Virus record (IMG/VR): IMGVR_UViG_3300033183_000070
Span: 1-22,945 of that record
Direction: 5' to 3' (one strand)
DNA length: 22,945 bases
Origin: a virus
Shown piece by piece: positions 13,166 through 20,514 of the stretch (its first letter is position 1; each line of letters opens with the position of its first letter). The translations under genes and the position numbers were made by a program. The notes under the pieces are model-generated. The model saw nothing but the letters and a program-made list of their open reading frames with translations, had not been told where the DNA came from and did not search any database.

Positions 13166-15117
13166 CATTCTCGACACGGGCGCAGGTAGTAACGCGCCGA
13201 ACATATAACCGTCCCCTCGATCTAGCGGGGACACAATTCGAAACTTGGGAACAAACCATTGACCGAGTAATCGACCACCAGCGATGGTTGTGGGTACGGG
13301 CCAAGAAAGGTGTCGCACTTACAGCTAGGGAAAACCAAGAATTGGTAGACCTACGCGACTTGTATCTCAAACGAATTGCTTGCCCATCGGGACGTACCCT
13401 ATGGCTAGGCGGTACTGATGTTGCTCGTCGTCGTGAGGCCTCACAGTTCAACTGTTCATTCGGGCAGATACAGACAGTACACGATGTGGTCGATGCTTTC
13501 TGGCTGCTACTGCAAGGATGTGGTGTTGGCTTCGAGCCTATCGTCGGCACACTGAATGGTTTCTCTCGTCCACTTGAGGTGACAATCAAACGTTCAACAC
13601 GTGTCAACCGTGGCTTCGAACACAACAAAGAGTACACACAAGGTGACGTACATATCATCGAGGTAGGTGATAGTGCAGAGGCATGGGCCAAGTCTATTGG
13701 TAAGCTACTCGCCTACAAGGGCAGCGCATCCCGCCTCATCCTTGACTTCACACAGATCAGACCTGCGGGTGAACGCCTATCAGGTTACGGTTGGATTAGT
13801 TCAGGTGATGATACAATCTCGAAAGCATTTAAAGAGATTGCAGGTATCCTGAACAAACGTGCAGGTGAACTGCTAGATCGTATCGACATCCTCGATGTCC
13901 TGAACTGGTTGGGTACATGCTTGTCATCTCGTCGTTCAGCTGAGATTGCAGTCATGCCTTATGGCGCGCCACAGTGGGAAGAGTTTGCATCAGCAAAGAA
14001 GGACCATTGGATTGACAATCCACAACGGGCACAGTCGAACAACTCATTGCTGTTCTATAAACGTCCAGACCCAGCGGAACTAGACAACATCATGCAGATG
14101 ATGATTGATGCTGGGGGTTCAGAACCTGCATTCATCAACGCCGAGGCTGCACTGAAACGTGCCCCATGGTTTAAGGGAGTTAACCCGTGTGCTGAGATAT
14201 TGCTCGGTTCCAAATCCTTCTGCAACTTAGTCGAATTTGACCTCAACAAAACCAACGGTCAGGACTTCAACGTGGTCCGTTACTGGATCAAGTTACTTGC
14301 CCGTGCCAACTACCGTCAGACATGTGTAAACTTTGAAGATGGTGTGTTGCAACGTGCATGGCATGAACTGAATGAGTTCCTACGTCTGACAGGTGTAGGT
14401 CTTACAGGTATCGTGACATGGGAACACTTGGACAAGCCCGAGCGATTCCAAATGTTACGTGAAGCTGCACAGATGGGTGCCCATGAGATGGCTGATGAAC
14501 TAGGACTACCTCGTTCCAAAGCTGTCACGACAGTGAAACCATCAGGAACCTTGTCGAAGATTATGGATACAACAGAGGGCGTACACAAACCACTAGGTAA
14601 GTACATCTTCAACAACATTCGCTTCAGTAAACATGACCCATTAGTAGAGGTACTACGAAATGCTAACTACAGAATTTTCGACGACCCCTATAGTGATGAT
14701 AGCGTACTTGCTACCTTTCCTGTTAGCTATGAGAATGTCGTATTTAACACTGTTGATGGTAAGGAAGTTAATATTGAAAGTGCGGTCGAACAATTAGACC
14801 GTTACAAGATGATGGTCGATAACTATGTTGACCATAACTGTTCTGTCACCATCAGTTATGACCCTAGTGAGAAGGATGCCATCGTTGAATGGCTACTAAC
14901 AAACTGGGATTCATACGTGGGTGTGTCATTCATCTTCCGTAATGACCCAACCAAAACCGCAGAGGACCTTGGGTATCCTTACCTGCCACAAGAAGTGGTC
15001 GATGAGGAAACATTCAAGTCCTATGAGGCTCAACTTCTACCAATCGATCTCGAAGCTGCTAACAGCCTAGAGGAACTAGATGAGGCATGTTCCACAGGAG
15101 CCTGTCCAATACGGTAA
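13162..15117 (+). CDS. nrdJ: Adenosylcobalamin-dependent (class II) ribonucleotide reductase
   Basis: A 651-aa monomeric class II enzyme of the Lactobacillus leichmannii type, which makes deoxyribonucleotides using a radical from coenzyme B12. The catalytic set is visible: C98 (FNCSFG), C343-x-E345 in NPCAEI and C354 in KSFCNL, with the same C-x-E and +11 Cys spacing as the Lactobacillus enzyme, plus the shuttle pair C643/C648 in CSTGACPIR at the C terminus. Because it needs B12, the host must make or import it. The glutaredoxin two genes upstream is a likely reductant. The gene appears intact. Confidence 0.96.
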   Translation: MTFSTRAQVVTRRTYNRPLDLAGTQFETWEQTIDRVIDHQRWLWVRAKKGVALTARENQELVDLRDLYLKRIACPSGRTLWLGGTDVARRREASQFNCSFGQIQTVHDVVDAFWLLLQGCGVGFEPIVGTLNGFSRPLEVTIKRSTRVNRGFEHNKEYTQGDVHIIEVGDSAEAWAKSIGKLLAYKGSASRLILDFTQIRPAGERLSGYGWISSGDDTISKAFKEIAGILNKRAGELLDRIDILDVLNWLGTCLSSRRSAEIAVMPYGAPQWEEFASAKKDHWIDNPQRAQSNNSLLFYKRPDPAELDNIMQMMIDAGGSEPAFINAEAALKRAPWFKGVNPCAEILLGSKSFCNLVEFDLNKTNGQDFNVVRYWIKLLARANYRQTCVNFEDGVLQRAWHELNEFLRLTGVGLTGIVTWEHLDKPERFQMLREAAQMGAHEMADELGLPRSKAVTTVKPSGTLSKIMDTTEGVHKPLGKYIFNNIRFSKHDPLVEVLRNANYRIFDDPYSDDSVLATFPVSYENVVFNTVDGKEVNIESAVEQLDRYKMMVDNYVDHNCSVTISYDPSEKDAIVEWLLTNWDSYVGVSFIFRNDPTKTAEDLGYPYLPQEVVDEETFKSYEAQLLPIDLEAANSLEELDEACSTGACPIR

Positions 15118-15120
15118 ACT

Positions 15121-15804
15121 ATGCGAAAGAAGTCAACTTACAAACGTAAGCAAGAAGAGCATGAGGTTGTACACGGTCCCCGTGTGCAGCCCCTGCTTCC
15201 AAAGAACCCAGCCCAGCGCAACTACATTGATTGTATACACCAATACCCTCAAGTCTTTGTGACGGGACCAGCTGGTACAGGTAAGACATACATAGCCGCA
15301 GCCATTGCAGCTGACATGTACAACCGACACCAGATACACAAGATTATCTTGACGAGGCCTAACATCCCCGCAGGTAAATCTCTGGGTTTCTTTGCTGGTA
15401 CTATTGAAGAGAAGATTGCCCCGTGGGTGGTCCCCCTTACCGAAGTCCTACAGGAACGCTTAGGCAAAGGACGGTTCGAGGTGGCTCAGAAACGTGGCGA
15501 CATCGAGATTGTACCCTTCGAAGTTATGCGTGGTCGCAGCTTCAACAATGCTTTCGTCATCCTAGACGAAGGACAGAACCTAACACCACATGAGATGAAG
15601 ATGTTCCTGACCCGAATAGGTGAGGACAGTAAGGTTATCGTCAACGGCGATATATCCCAGCATGACCTGCAAGGCTCTAGCGGCCTGAAGGTAGCTATTG
15701 ATCTTCTCTACAAGCATAACATTCCCGCAGCCCACTGCAACTTTACACACGATGACGTAGTTCGATCAGGCATATGTGCCGCATGGACTAAGGCTTTTGG
15801 TTAG
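15121..15804 (+). CDS. phoH: PhoH-like ATPase
   Basis: A 227-aa P-loop protein of the PhoH family, common in marine phages. Walker A GPAGTGKT is at residues 49-56, Walker B VILDEGQN starts at 146, and the family block NGDISQHDL and the RPNIPAGKSLGF segment follow the usual pattern. The cellular role is unsettled: members have been linked to phosphate stress and to RNA helicase or RNase-type activity. It begins 3 nt after nrdJ with only a weak ribosome site, so it probably depends on coupling. The TAG stop is part of promoter P4. Confidence 0.94.
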   Translation: MRKKSTYKRKQEEHEVVHGPRVQPLLPKNPAQRNYIDCIHQYPQVFVTGPAGTGKTYIAAAIAADMYNRHQIHKIILTRPNIPAGKSLGFFAGTIEEKIAPWVVPLTEVLQERLGKGRFEVAQKRGDIEIVPFEVMRGRSFNNAFVILDEGQNLTPHEMKMFLTRIGEDSKVIVNGDISQHDLQGSSGLKVAIDLLYKHNIPAAHCNFTHDDVVRSGICAAWTKAFG

Positions 15805-15820
15805 GTTGCACCATAGAGGA
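15802..15820 (+). promoter_or_regulatory. Phage RNA polymerase promoter P4 (virion genes)
   Basis: The first 15 bases (TAGGTTGCACCATAG) equal P1-P3, and the last four change from CATC to AGGA, which creates the ribosome site of the next gene. The predicted start is G15816, so the mRNA leader is only about 12 nt. The first three bases are the PhoH stop codon. This is the only copy seen ahead of the virion genes. Confidence 0.72.
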
Positions 15821-15827
15821 TTCAATA

Positions 15828-16004
15828 ATGTTCCCATTAGTATCTAATGAACTCATTAAGGAACTAGAAGAACGCTATCCTGAGAAATCACCACGCCCAG
15901 ATGAGCGATATGAAGACCTTATGTTTCGTGGTGGTCAGCGTCAGGTAGTTAACTTCTTAAAAATGATTAACGAGGACCAAGCTTCCTCGCAACTAGGAGA
16001 GTAA
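15828..16004 (+). CDS. Small conserved-looking protein, 58 aa
   Basis: A 58-aa protein, MFPLVSNELIKELEERYP...ASSQLGE, directly behind promoter P4, with GAGGA (15816-15820) 7 nt before the ATG. Similar short proteins beginning MFP and containing a Gly-x-Arg/Gln...HLK-type helix occur at this place, between PhoH and the portal, in marine T7-like phages as far as I recall. Function is unknown. The composition is charged and helical. It ends 2 nt before the next gene. Confidence 0.78.
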   Translation: MFPLVSNELIKELEERYPEKSPRPDERYEDLMFRGGQRQVVNFLKMINEDQASSQLGE

Positions 16005-16006
16005 CT

Positions 16007-16234
16007 ATGTGCTTTGGAAGCCCTAAAGTAGAACCTGCGCCACCCCCCGCAGCCCCGCCCAGCGCGAACCCAGTCATGACGAACATGTATGACCCAAGTT
16101 CACCTGAGAGCGGTATGGCAGCTGAGAAGGGTGCCGTATCAAACAAAGCCAAGGGTACGTCCCAGCTTAAAGTAGACCTTGACCCAACAACACAAGCAAT
16201 GGGTAAGGGTACTGGTCTTCAAATCAATAAGTGA
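16007..16234 (+). CDS. Small proline-rich protein upstream of portal, possibly T7 gp7.3-like
   Basis: A 75-aa protein starting MCFGSPK, followed by a Pro/Ala-rich stretch (residues 8-22), and ending in LKVDLDPTTQAMGKGTGLQINK. T7 gp7.3, a small virion-assembly protein encoded in the same place, also ends in a short hydrophobic-basic strand followed by Gly-rich GGGINI, so a distant relationship is possible. The MCFG start recurs in small proteins near phage portal genes. AGGAG lies at 15995-15999. The family link is a guess from position and tail pattern. Confidence 0.72.
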   Translation: MCFGSPKVEPAPPPAAPPSANPVMTNMYDPSSPESGMAAEKGAVSNKAKGTSQLKVDLDPTTQAMGKGTGLQINK

Positions 16235-16242
16235 GAACGTGA

Positions 16243-17790
16243 ATGAGTATGGGAACCGCTGAAGCGCGGTATCGCCAACTCGAACAGACACGTCAATCTT
16301 TCTTGGACCGTGCCAGAGATTGTTCTGAACTAACTATTCCATCACTAATCCCACCAGATAGCCACAATGAGACAGCTGACTTGTATCAGCCGTTCCAAGG
16401 TATCGGTGCCCGTGGTGTGAATAACCTAGCATCTAAACTTTCACTGGCACTTATGCCCCCTAACTCACCATTCTTCCGTTTCATGGTGGAGCCTTACACT
16501 CTTAAAGAGATGGCACCAGATGAAGCGGCTCGTACAGAAATCGAGCAGCAACTAGGTGAGTATGAACGGGCGGTCATGTCAGAGATTGAAACGTCTGGTG
16601 ACCGAGTTGCGGTGCATGAAGCACTTAAACACTTAATCATTGGCGGTAACGTACTGTTACAAGTCGGTGCCGATAAGACACGTGTAATCCACCTAGACAG
16701 TTATGTCGTTTCCCGTGCCCCTAATGGGGAAGTCCTAGAGATTGTTATGGTTGAGCATGTCTCACCTAACGCATTGGACAAAGCTACAGCTGCAAACATT
16801 GCAGGTAAGCTAGAAGGTGACGAGAAGACCGTTGAGGTTTACACACACGTAGAACGTAAGAACAACAACTTCACTGTATACCAAGAAGTCAAAGGCTCAG
16901 TCATTGCTGGGTCACGTGGTAAGTACAAACTAGAGGCTATGCCTTTCCTACCACTACGCTTCTCACGTATCGATGGTGAAGACTATGGTCGTGGTTTCGT
17001 AGAGGAACTACTAGGCGACCTACGTTCACTAGAAGGACTATCACAAGCTATCGTCGAAGGCGCAGCCGCAGCTGCCAAGGTTCTCTTCATGGTGAACCCT
17101 AATGGCACTACACGTATGCGTACCATCGCCCAAGCTGAGAACACTGCAATCATCGAGGGGAACCGCAATGATGTATCAGTCCTTCAGATGGATAAGTTCA
17201 ACGACTTCCGTGTTGCTTACCAAGCTATGCAGGGAATTGAAGAGCGTCTATCACAGCAGTTCATGCTACAGTCTTCTGTTCAGCGCAATGGAGAGCGAGT
17301 CACAGCGGAAGAAATCCGATACCTCGCGGGAGAACTAGAAGATACTCTATCAGGTATCTACTCGATCTTGTCCCAAGAATTTCAGTTGCCTTACGTTAAC
17401 CGCAAGATTGACGTACTGACCAAAGCCAAGAAGCTACCGAAGCTACCTGAGAGTGTTGTTAAACCAACCATCGTTACAGGTATGGAAGCACTAGGCCGAG
17501 GCCATGATCTACGCAAGCTAGATATGTTTGTCCAAGGTATGGCACAGGCACTGGGTCCAGAAGTTCTACAGCAATACGTGAACCTACAGGATTACATTAA
17601 ACGTCGAGCAACGGCACTCGGTATCGAAACCGAAGGCCTGATTAAGACACAAGAACAAATCGCCCAAGAGATGCAGCAATCACAGATGCAGCAAATGGCT
17701 ATGCAAGCTGGACCATCTGCAATCCAAGAGGGCGTTAAAGCATTAGGAAACTCTTATGTTGAAAGCCAAAGACAGCAAGGCGGCGAATGA
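16243..17790 (+). CDS. Portal (head-tail connector) protein, T7 gp8-like
   Basis: A 515-aa protein (T7 gp8: 536 aa) forming the 12-subunit ring through which DNA enters and leaves the capsid. Typical family blocks are present: RARDCSELTIPSLIPP near the N terminus, QGIGARGVNNLASKLSLALMPP, the central PLRFSRIDGEDYGRGFVEE, and the C-terminal helical region with a Gln/Met-rich end (about 470-515). A second ATG lies two codons downstream. The ribosome site is weak (GAGAA). The 3' end overlaps a small open frame by 35 nt. Confidence 0.96.
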   Translation: MSMGTAEARYRQLEQTRQSFLDRARDCSELTIPSLIPPDSHNETADLYQPFQGIGARGVNNLASKLSLALMPPNSPFFRFMVEPYTLKEMAPDEAARTEIEQQLGEYERAVMSEIETSGDRVAVHEALKHLIIGGNVLLQVGADKTRVIHLDSYVVSRAPNGEVLEIVMVEHVSPNALDKATAANIAGKLEGDEKTVEVYTHVERKNNNFTVYQEVKGSVIAGSRGKYKLEAMPFLPLRFSRIDGEDYGRGFVEELLGDLRSLEGLSQAIVEGAAAAAKVLFMVNPNGTTRMRTIAQAENTAIIEGNRNDVSVLQMDKFNDFRVAYQAMQGIEERLSQQFMLQSSVQRNGERVTAEEIRYLAGELEDTLSGIYSILSQEFQLPYVNRKIDVLTKAKKLPKLPESVVKPTIVTGMEALGRGHDLRKLDMFVQGMAQALGPEVLQQYVNLQDYIKRRATALGIETEGLIKTQEQIAQEMQQSQMQQMAMQAGPSAIQEGVKALGNSYVESQRQQGGE

Positions 17791-17878
17791 TAAGCCAGCC
17801 GAGAAAGCTGAACCAAAGAAACCACTGGCTGCCCCTGCAATCGCAAAGGGTCCAAAGATTAAGCGAGTAGATAACTAA
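17756..17878 (+). CDS. Small Lys/Ala/Pro-rich protein, 40 aa
   Basis: A 40-aa open frame, MLKAKDSKAANDK...GPKIKRVDN, starting inside the portal 3' end with a ribosome site AGGAAA (17744-17749) 7 nt upstream and ending 2 nt before the scaffold gene. It fills an otherwise empty 90-nt gap and lies in a frame different from the portal. It is basic and probably disordered. No family is recognised. Its position suggests a small virion or assembly factor. Alternatively the gap is just untranslated sequence. Confidence 0.55.
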   Translation: MLKAKDSKAANDKPAEKAEPKKPLAAPAIAKGPKIKRVDN

Positions 17879-17880
17879 GC

Positions 17881-18591
17881 ATGGCAGAATCAATCACAAT
17901 CGTAGCTGAAGATACTGGCCCAGAAGCCCCCGTGGCAGAGGATAACCAATCGGAACGCCCAGAGTGGTTGCCTGAGAAGTTCAACTCCCCCGAGGACTTG
18001 GCGAAATCTTACGCAGAACTTGAAAAGAAAATGTCCGCTCCAAAGGATGATGTGACTGAGGAACCACCAACGGGTGAGGTGGAACCTGAGCAATCTACGG
18101 GAGAGCCTCAATTCGACAAGTTCGCAGAAGAGTTCGCCTCGTCTGGTGAGTTATCTAACGAAAGCTTTGAAGAATTATCCAAGATGGGTTACCCCCGCGA
18201 AATGGTGGAAACCTACATCAAGGGTATGCAAGCAGCACAAACGGCAGATGCCGATGCAGTCATGGATGTGGCTGGTGGTGCGAAAGGTTACGAAGAGTTA
18301 ACCGACTGGGCAAGAGACAACATGCCCGAGAATGAATTGCTACTGTATAATCAGATGGTGTCTACAGGCACCGACAACGCCAAGATGGCAGTCGAATGGC
18401 TGATGTCTAAACGTGAGGCAGCTGGTGATGTCGAACCAAACTTATTGTCTGGTAAGTCACAAGCCCCTGCCAAGGATGAATTCCGTTCAACAGCGGAAGT
18501 AGTAGCAGCAATGAAAGATGCCCGATACGGCAAGGACCCAGCGTACACACGTGACGTTGAGGAGAAGCTTGGTCGTTCAAAGGTATTTTAA
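17881..18591 (+). CDS. Scaffolding (capsid assembly) protein, T7 gp9-like
   Basis: A 236-aa acidic protein (T7 gp9: 307 aa) that directs procapsid assembly and then leaves. It has the N-terminal block RPEWLPEKFNSPEDLAKSY found in T7-like scaffolds, a low-complexity acidic linker (residues 52-80), helical segments in the middle, and a short basic-hydrophobic end DVEEKLGRSKVF, where scaffolds contact the coat. No strong ribosome site is seen, so it probably relies on translation from the preceding gene. It sits between portal and capsid. Confidence 0.9.
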   Translation: MAESITIVAEDTGPEAPVAEDNQSERPEWLPEKFNSPEDLAKSYAELEKKMSAPKDDVTEEPPTGEVEPEQSTGEPQFDKFAEEFASSGELSNESFEELSKMGYPREMVETYIKGMQAAQTADADAVMDVAGGAKGYEELTDWARDNMPENELLLYNQMVSTGTDNAKMAVEWLMSKREAAGDVEPNLLSGKSQAPAKDEFRSTAEVVAAMKDARYGKDPAYTRDVEEKLGRSKVF

Positions 18592-18598
18592 CACGATC

Positions 18599-18623
18599 TG
18601 GTGGGGCCTTAGTAGCCCCATCA
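18599..18623 (+). other. Intercistronic hairpin between scaffold and 44-aa gene
   Basis: TGGTGGGGC (18599-18607) pairs with GCCCCATCA (18615-18623) around a 7-nt loop, with one G-T pair. It lacks a T-run, so it is not a classic terminator. The ribosome site of the next gene (AAGGAG, 18627-18632) begins 4 nt after the stem. It may be an RNase processing site, an mRNA stabiliser or a translational control. Confidence 0.6.
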
Positions 18624-18637
18624 ATTAAGGAGTTATT

Positions 18638-18772
18638 ATGGCTAAGAAAGGCCTATACGCCAACATCCATGCTAAACGTGCCCGTGGTGAGAAACCTCGT
18701 AAGGTAGGCTCAAAAGGCGCACCGACAGCGAAAGACTTTAAGAACGCAGCTAAGACTGCGAAGAAAAAATGA
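18638..18772 (+). CDS. Small basic protein, 44 aa
   Basis: A 44-aa, Lys/Arg-rich protein, MAKKGLYANIHAKRARGEKP...GSKGAPTAKDFKNAAKTAKKK. I recognise the KGLYANIHAK and GSKGAPTAKDF pattern from small proteins of marine podoviruses and cyanophages, often encoded next to the capsid gene; their function is unknown. AAGGAG precedes the ATG by about 5 nt. It is flanked on both sides by hairpins (18599-18623 and 18771-18791), and being strongly basic it might bind nucleic acid inside the virion. That is inference. Confidence 0.8.
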   Translation: MAKKGLYANIHAKRARGEKPRKVGSKGAPTAKDFKNAAKTAKKK

Positions 18773-18791
18773 CAGACCTACTTAGGTCGTC
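18771..18791 (+). other. Hairpin at the start of the 128-nt capsid gene leader
   Basis: GACCT (18775-18779) pairs with AGGTC (18784-18788), and GAC/GTC outside extends the stem past a one-base bulge at 18774. It overlaps the stop codon of the 44-aa gene. The rest of the leader, 18792-18894, shows no open frame with a ribosome site and no copy of the promoter repeat. Confidence 0.5.
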
Positions 18792-18900
18792 GGACTATCA
18801 CTTATGAACACTTTGGCCTCATGCGTGAGACAACCCTTGTAAGTAAGAAGCGACAGTCATTTTCACTCTCTTCAATTAAATTTGTCTAAGGATTATGATT

Positions 18901-19869
18901 ATGGCAAACGCAACTCCATCACGCTTGGGTGTCGTCAACAAGGCAACCCCAGCAGATTTCGCGTCAGAGAACGCACTGTTTCTTAAAGTCTTTGCTGGCG
19001 AAGTTCTAACAGCATTCGACGAAACAAACGTAATGAAAGACCTACACACCTCTCGCACAATCGCGTCAGGTAAGTCTGCGTCTTTCCCAGTAACAGGTAA
19101 AGCAAACGCTGCGTACCACACACCTGGCACACCGCTATTGGGTACACAGAAGATTGCTCACAACGAAATCGTTATCAACATCGATGACGTTCTTGTTGCT
19201 GACACATTCATCGCAAACATCGATGAAGCAAAGAACCACTACGATGTACGTGCAGAATACTCACGTCTACTAGGTATGGCTCTTGCAAAAGAATTTGACA
19301 CACGCACAATGCGCGTTGGTCTACTAGCAGCACGTGACTCAGCTAAAGTATCTGGCGGCTTCGGCGGTACAACTTTGACAGCTGGCACAGGCGGCGCAAT
19401 CACAGGTGCTGAACTAGCGGCAGCTATCTTCGACGCAGCTAAAGTAATGGACGAGAAAGACGTTCCAGAAACTGAGCGCGTAGCAATCGTTTCACCAGCT
19501 GAATACTACAGCTTGGTGCAGACAACTGACGTAATCAACCGTGACTTCGGTGGTGCAGGTGTATACGCAGACGGTACAGTCCTTCGCGTTGCTGGCATCC
19601 AGATCGTTAAGTCAAACAACTTGCCAACAGGCAACGTTGCTGCGGTTGCGGGTGAGAACAACACTTACGCAGGTGACTTCTCAAACGTCAAAGCGTTGGT
19701 AATGCAGAAGCAAGCTATCGGTACTGTTAAGCTTATGGACTTGGCAGTTGAGCGCACATCTGGTGACTTCGAAGTTATGTACCAAGGTACACTAATGGCT
19801 GCGAAGTACGCGATGGGCCACGGTGTTCTACGCCCTGAGTGTGCAGTAGAAATCAAAGCAGGTGCTTAA
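18901..19869 (+). CDS. Major capsid protein, T7 gp10-like
   Basis: A 322-aa HK97-fold coat protein (T7 gp10A: 345 aa). It follows scaffold and a small gene and is followed by a strong terminator, as in T7. Recognisable blocks include FLKVFAGEVLTAFDETNVM near the start, the HEIVINIDD-like segment (AHNEIVINIDDVLVADTF), VAIVSPAEYYSLV in the A domain, and the closing MYQGTLMAAKYAMGHGVLRPECAV. An ATG at 18895 is only 2 nt from AAGGA (18888-18892), so the ATG at 18901 (8 nt) is preferred. Codon choice is more uniform than in neighbours (TCA Ser, GCA/GCT Ala, CTA Leu), as expected of the most abundant protein. Confidence 0.95.
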   Translation: MANATPSRLGVVNKATPADFASENALFLKVFAGEVLTAFDETNVMKDLHTSRTIASGKSASFPVTGKANAAYHTPGTPLLGTQKIAHNEIVINIDDVLVADTFIANIDEAKNHYDVRAEYSRLLGMALAKEFDTRTMRVGLLAARDSAKVSGGFGGTTLTAGTGGAITGAELAAAIFDAAKVMDEKDVPETERVAIVSPAEYYSLVQTTDVINRDFGGAGVYADGTVLRVAGIQIVKSNNLPTGNVAAVAGENNTYAGDFSNVKALVMQKQAIGTVKLMDLAVERTSGDFEVMYQGTLMAAKYAMGHGVLRPECAVEIKAGA

Positions 19870-19877
19870 TTCTATTC

Positions 19878-19907
19878 GGGTCAGCCTACGGGCTGGCCCA
19901 TTTTTTT
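19878..19907 (+). terminator. Strong rho-independent terminator after capsid gene
   Basis: GGGTCAGCC (19878-19886) and GGCTGGCCC (19891-19899) form a 9-bp stem with one T-G pair around TACG, followed by A and seven T residues. T7 has its main terminator at the same place, after gene 10, where partial read-through sets the coat-to-tail ratio. Confidence 0.92.
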
Positions 19908-19926
19908 CTAATCGCATGAGGACAAC

Positions 19927-20514
19927 ATGACTAAACCATCGTCCATGACCGAACTAGAAGCGGTCAACGTCCTACTCACGACCATCGGTGAGGCACCTGT
20001 AAACACACTGTCAGGTAACCAAGTGACAGACGTTACGATTGCCAAGCAAGTTCTGAATGAGGTGTCCCGTGAGGTTCAATCACAGGGGTGGCACTTCAAC
20101 ACCGAACCAAAGGTAAAGCTATCCCGTAACCTAGATAACGAAATTGCTGTACCAGCAGATACTGCCCGTATCGATAGTAACGAATACAACGTGGTTATCC
20201 GTGAAGGTAAACTGTTTGACCTAGATGAGCGTAAGTTCACATTCACGAAGAACATCGAAGCAGACATTGTGTTCTACCGTGACTTCGAGGTCCTTCCAGA
20301 TACCGCAAAGAAGTACATCACAACACGTGCAGCACGTATCTATTCAGACCGTATGATTAACTCCGAAACCATGCACCGCATGTTAGCCAAGGATGAGCAA
20401 TCAGCCCTAATCGATCTTAAAGAATTCGAAGGGGACACTGGCGATTACAACATGATGGACAGCTACTCAGTAGCCCGTGTGCTTAACCGTGGACATAAGA
20501 GGATACTAATGTAA
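19927..20514 (+). CDS. Tail tubular protein A, T7 gp11-like
   Basis: A 195-aa protein (T7 gp11: 196 aa) forming the adaptor ring between portal and nozzle. The N-terminal block LEAVNVLLTTIGEAPVNTL and REVQSQGWHFNTE are hallmarks of gp11-type proteins, and KKYITTRAARIYSDRM near the middle also matches. TGAGGA (19917-19922) precedes the ATG. The stop overlaps the next start by one base (TAATG). Confidence 0.95.
   Translation: MTKPSSMTELEAVNVLLTTIGEAPVNTLSGNQVTDVTIAKQVLNEVSREVQSQGWHFNTEPKVKLSRNLDNEIAVPADTARIDSNEYNVVIREGKLFDLDERKFTFTKNIEADIVFYRDFEVLPDTAKKYITTRAARIYSDRMINSETMHRMLAKDEQSALIDLKEFEGDTGDYNMMDSYSVARVLNRGHKRILM

Noticed and set aside
18783-18801. TAGGTCGTCGGACTATCAC as a divergent capsid promoter
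   Set aside because: Only 7 of 15 bases match the repeat and the TAGGT part belongs to a hairpin stem.
18804-18842. 12-codon leader peptide ahead of the capsid gene
   Set aside because: No ribosome site precedes the ATG and there is no further sign of translation.
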